Shown piece by piece: positions 62,406 to 64,000 of a stretch of 64,000 nt of DNA. This stretch comes from Peptoclostridium acidaminophilum DSM 3953. Its GTDB lineage: Bacteria; Bacillota; Clostridia; Peptostreptococcales; Peptostreptococcaceae. The stretch covers positions 682,001 through 746,000 of the forward strand of contig NZ_CP007453.1 in NCBI RefSeq assembly GCF_000597865.1. The letters are read 5' to 3'. The notes under the pieces are model-generated. The model saw only the letters and a list, made by a program, of their open reading frames with translations, ran no database searches and was not told the origin of the DNA. Made by a program: the position numbers and the translations under genes. Each line of letters starts with the position of its first letter. Positions within the stretch are counted from its first letter, which is position 1.

Positions 62406-64000
62406 TTATTCTATATTGAATTTTGCCAATTCATTCTGCAGATTGACAGCTAGTTCCCTGGTTCTGTTTGCGCTTGCGGTAACCTGTTCTGAAGCAGCCA
62501 GCTGCTCTTCTGCAGCAGCAGAAACCTCCTGAGTACTGGCCGACGCCTCCTCAGCCATTGCAGCTATATTTTCAACCATGTCAACTATGACATTCTTACT
62601 GTTTTCCATTTCTCTCGTTTCCGTATCGATTCTTCCAACCTGCTCCCTTATTGACTCAATGGAAGTTGATATGGACTGGAATATCTTTTCCGTTTCAGCT
62701 ACAGACATATCTTGATCCTTAAGGCTCGCAGCTGTATGCTTCATAGCCTCGGCCGCATTCCTTGCCTGAGCTTGGACATTCTCTATCAGATTTTTTATAT
62801 TCTCTGCTTCGTGTGAAGACTGCTCTGCAAGCTTTCTAATCTCCTCCGCAACAACCGCAAAGCCCCTGCCGTGCTCGCCCGCTCTGGCTGCCTCTATTGA
62901 AGCGTTGAGTGCAAGCAGGTTTGTCTGGTCAGCTATAGCGTTTATCGCTTCTGTTATTGCTCCAATCTTTTCTGCCACCGCATTAATCTTTGTAACCGTC
63001 TCATCGGCCTGTCCCACTGAATCTTTGGTGTCCGCCGCCTTTTCCAGAAGCACCTGCATCGTTTCTACGCCTGTAGCGTTGAGGCTGTCCATCTGCGCCG
63101 ACATATCACCCATATGCTCTATGGCCTGCGCTACGACGTCAATTTTCACAGAAAGATCGTTCACGCTTGACACGCTGCTTTCCAAATTCTCAGCCTGGCT
63201 CGACGTGCTCGCAGCAATCTGATCCATAGCCTGGGCTATCTCATTAGTTGTGCTTGAAGACTGTTTTGACATAGCCGCAAGGTCATTCGAGGATAACAGA
63301 AGCTCCTTTGAAGTATCCCTGACCTCATACATAAGATTCCTTACCTCTTTTTGCATCTTGTCGATCGCACCTGCAAATGCTCCAAGTTCGTCCGGCCTTT
63401 TAAGGAACTTATCCGGAACATCCTTTGTATAATCTCCGTCCTCAATTTGTCCAGATAGTGCTACTATCGGCCTTGTTATCGAGTTGCCTATCCATATGGC
63501 AGCAGCTATACCTGCTGCTAATGCAAGCAAGGACAGCATTACAATCTTCCACATGAGCTCAGCAGAGAACTCATCGGCCAGAGCTATAATCTCATCCTTT
63601 GGTACTCCAACAAAAAGCAATCCTATGACCTGCCCGCTCGGGTCCTCTATCGGATCATATGCTGCAATATGCTCCTTTCCGAGTATCTCGCAAGCACCTA
63701 CATATGTATTTCCAGCTACTGCACTTGAGTATGCCGCGCTGTCTGTTCCAAGCATTTTGCCCACTGCCCTTGCGCCCTGCTCGTCAATCACATTCGTTGA
63801 TATTCGTTCAAAGTCGTCACCCTTCTTTACAAATATCGTCACCTTGTCGCCTAGTTTTTCACCTGCAGCATCGACCATCGCAAAATTGTCCCTTACCTCA
63901 GTTCCGCTTGCATCGTAAAGCTCTCCATCCTTGAGTGTTAGCTCTCCATGGTATTTTTCCATATATACGTGTGCCGATTCTATATCGGCATTAACCTTTT
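62406..64000 (-). CDS. Methyl-accepting chemotaxis protein, N-terminus outside the window
   Basis: This chemoreceptor passes signals from an extracellular sensor to CheA. The frame is open at the window edge; 531 codons are visible. The part present has a Cache-type (sCache_3-like) sensor of about 150 residues with [11 protein letters not shown], a membrane helix ([20 protein letters not shown]), a HAMP domain and a long helical signalling domain with the hairpin tip around [35 protein letters not shown]. The true start lies beyond 64000. The ligand is unknown. Confidence 0.93.
   Translation of the reverse strand, partial: KVNADIESAHVYMEKYHGELTLKDGELYDASGTEVRDNFAMVDAAGEKLGDKVTIFVKKGDDFERISTNVIDEQGARAVGKMLGTDSAAYSSAVAGNTYVGACEILGKEHIAAYDPIEDPSGQVIGLLFVGVPKDEIIALADEFSAELMWKIVMLSLLALAAGIAAAIWIGNSITRPIVALSGQIEDGDYTKDVPDKFLKRPDELGAFAGAIDKMQKEVRNLMYEVRDTSKELLLSSNDLAAMSKQSSSTTNEIAQAMDQIAASTSSQAENLESSVSSVNDLSVKIDVVAQAIEHMGDMSAQMDSLNATGVETMQVLLEKAADTKDSVGQADETVTKINAVAEKIGAITEAINAIADQTNLLALNASIEAARAGEHGRGFAVVAEEIRKLAEQSSHEAENIKNLIENVQAQARNAAEAMKHTAASLKDQDMSVAETEKIFQSISTSIESIREQVGRIDTETREMENSKNVIVDMVENIAAMAEEASASTQEVSAAAEEQLAASEQVTASANRTRELAVNLQNELAKFNIE

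Overview
The window looks like a chromosomal stretch from an anaerobic, low-to-middle GC Gram-positive bacterium of the Clostridia, most likely an amino-acid fermenter. The evidence is an oxygen-sensitive glycyl radical enzyme, a sodium-pumping decarboxylase, many amino-acid and nucleobase-type transporters, a GlnK/GlnL-like two-component pair, a GerMN lipoprotein, copper-amine-oxidase-type cell-wall repeats, strong GGAGG ribosome binding sites and frequent TTG/GTG starts. A Peptoclostridium/Acidaminobacter-like organism would fit, but I cannot prove the genus. No rRNA, tRNA, CRISPR array or prophage was recognised; the only mobile element is one orphan TnpB insertion sequence.

Layout. 0-5.5 kb: the 5' part of a sigma-54 activator, then a large FtsX-type permease with a HlyD-type adaptor and no ATPase beside them. 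5.7-16.9 kb: single genes, including a DUF523 protein, an NSS amino-acid symporter with its 36-residue partner, the TnpB element, an XRE-cupin regulator divergent from azlCD, a MATE exporter, an EamA exporter, a P1/DmpA peptidase behind a good sigma-54 promoter, an RpiR regulator and a methyltransferase. 16.9-20.1 kb: a complete MacA-ATPase-MacB exporter. 20.2-22 kb: a GerMN lipoprotein and a RibD-like reductase. 22.1-27.1 kb: a nucleoside-hydrolase plus YnjBCD-like ABC importer operon.

27.4-39.3 kb forms an aspartate island. It has a dicarboxylate amino-acid symporter, aspartate aminotransferase, a complete Na+-translocating oxaloacetate decarboxylase (alpha, gamma, biotin carrier, beta), a GlnKL-like sensor pair, a second sigma-54 activator and a divergent aspartate racemase with a clear -24/-12 promoter. 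Together these would import aspartate, convert it to oxaloacetate and then pyruvate, and pay back the sodium used for uptake.

40.4-44.5 kb: GntR regulator, glycyl radical enzyme and activase. The enzyme has the radical Gly and Cys but lacks the Cys-x-Glu signature of diol dehydratases, so its reaction is unknown. 44.6-49.8 kb: a diguanylate cyclase apparently starting at AUU, a cell-wall glucosaminidase and a small unknown protein. 49.9-60.5 kb: a PucR-linked operon with two NCS2-like permeases, a biuret-hydrolase-like cysteine hydrolase, the three subunits of an FdrA/DUF1116/DUF2877 carbamoyltransferase and carbamate kinase. It looks like an ATP-yielding route for an imported carbamoyl (ureido) compound, without the usual allantoin genes. 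The end holds a DUF3298 lipoprotein, a CadD-like transporter and a partial chemoreceptor.

The least explained systems are the glycyl radical enzyme locus and the carbamoyl-phosphate operon.
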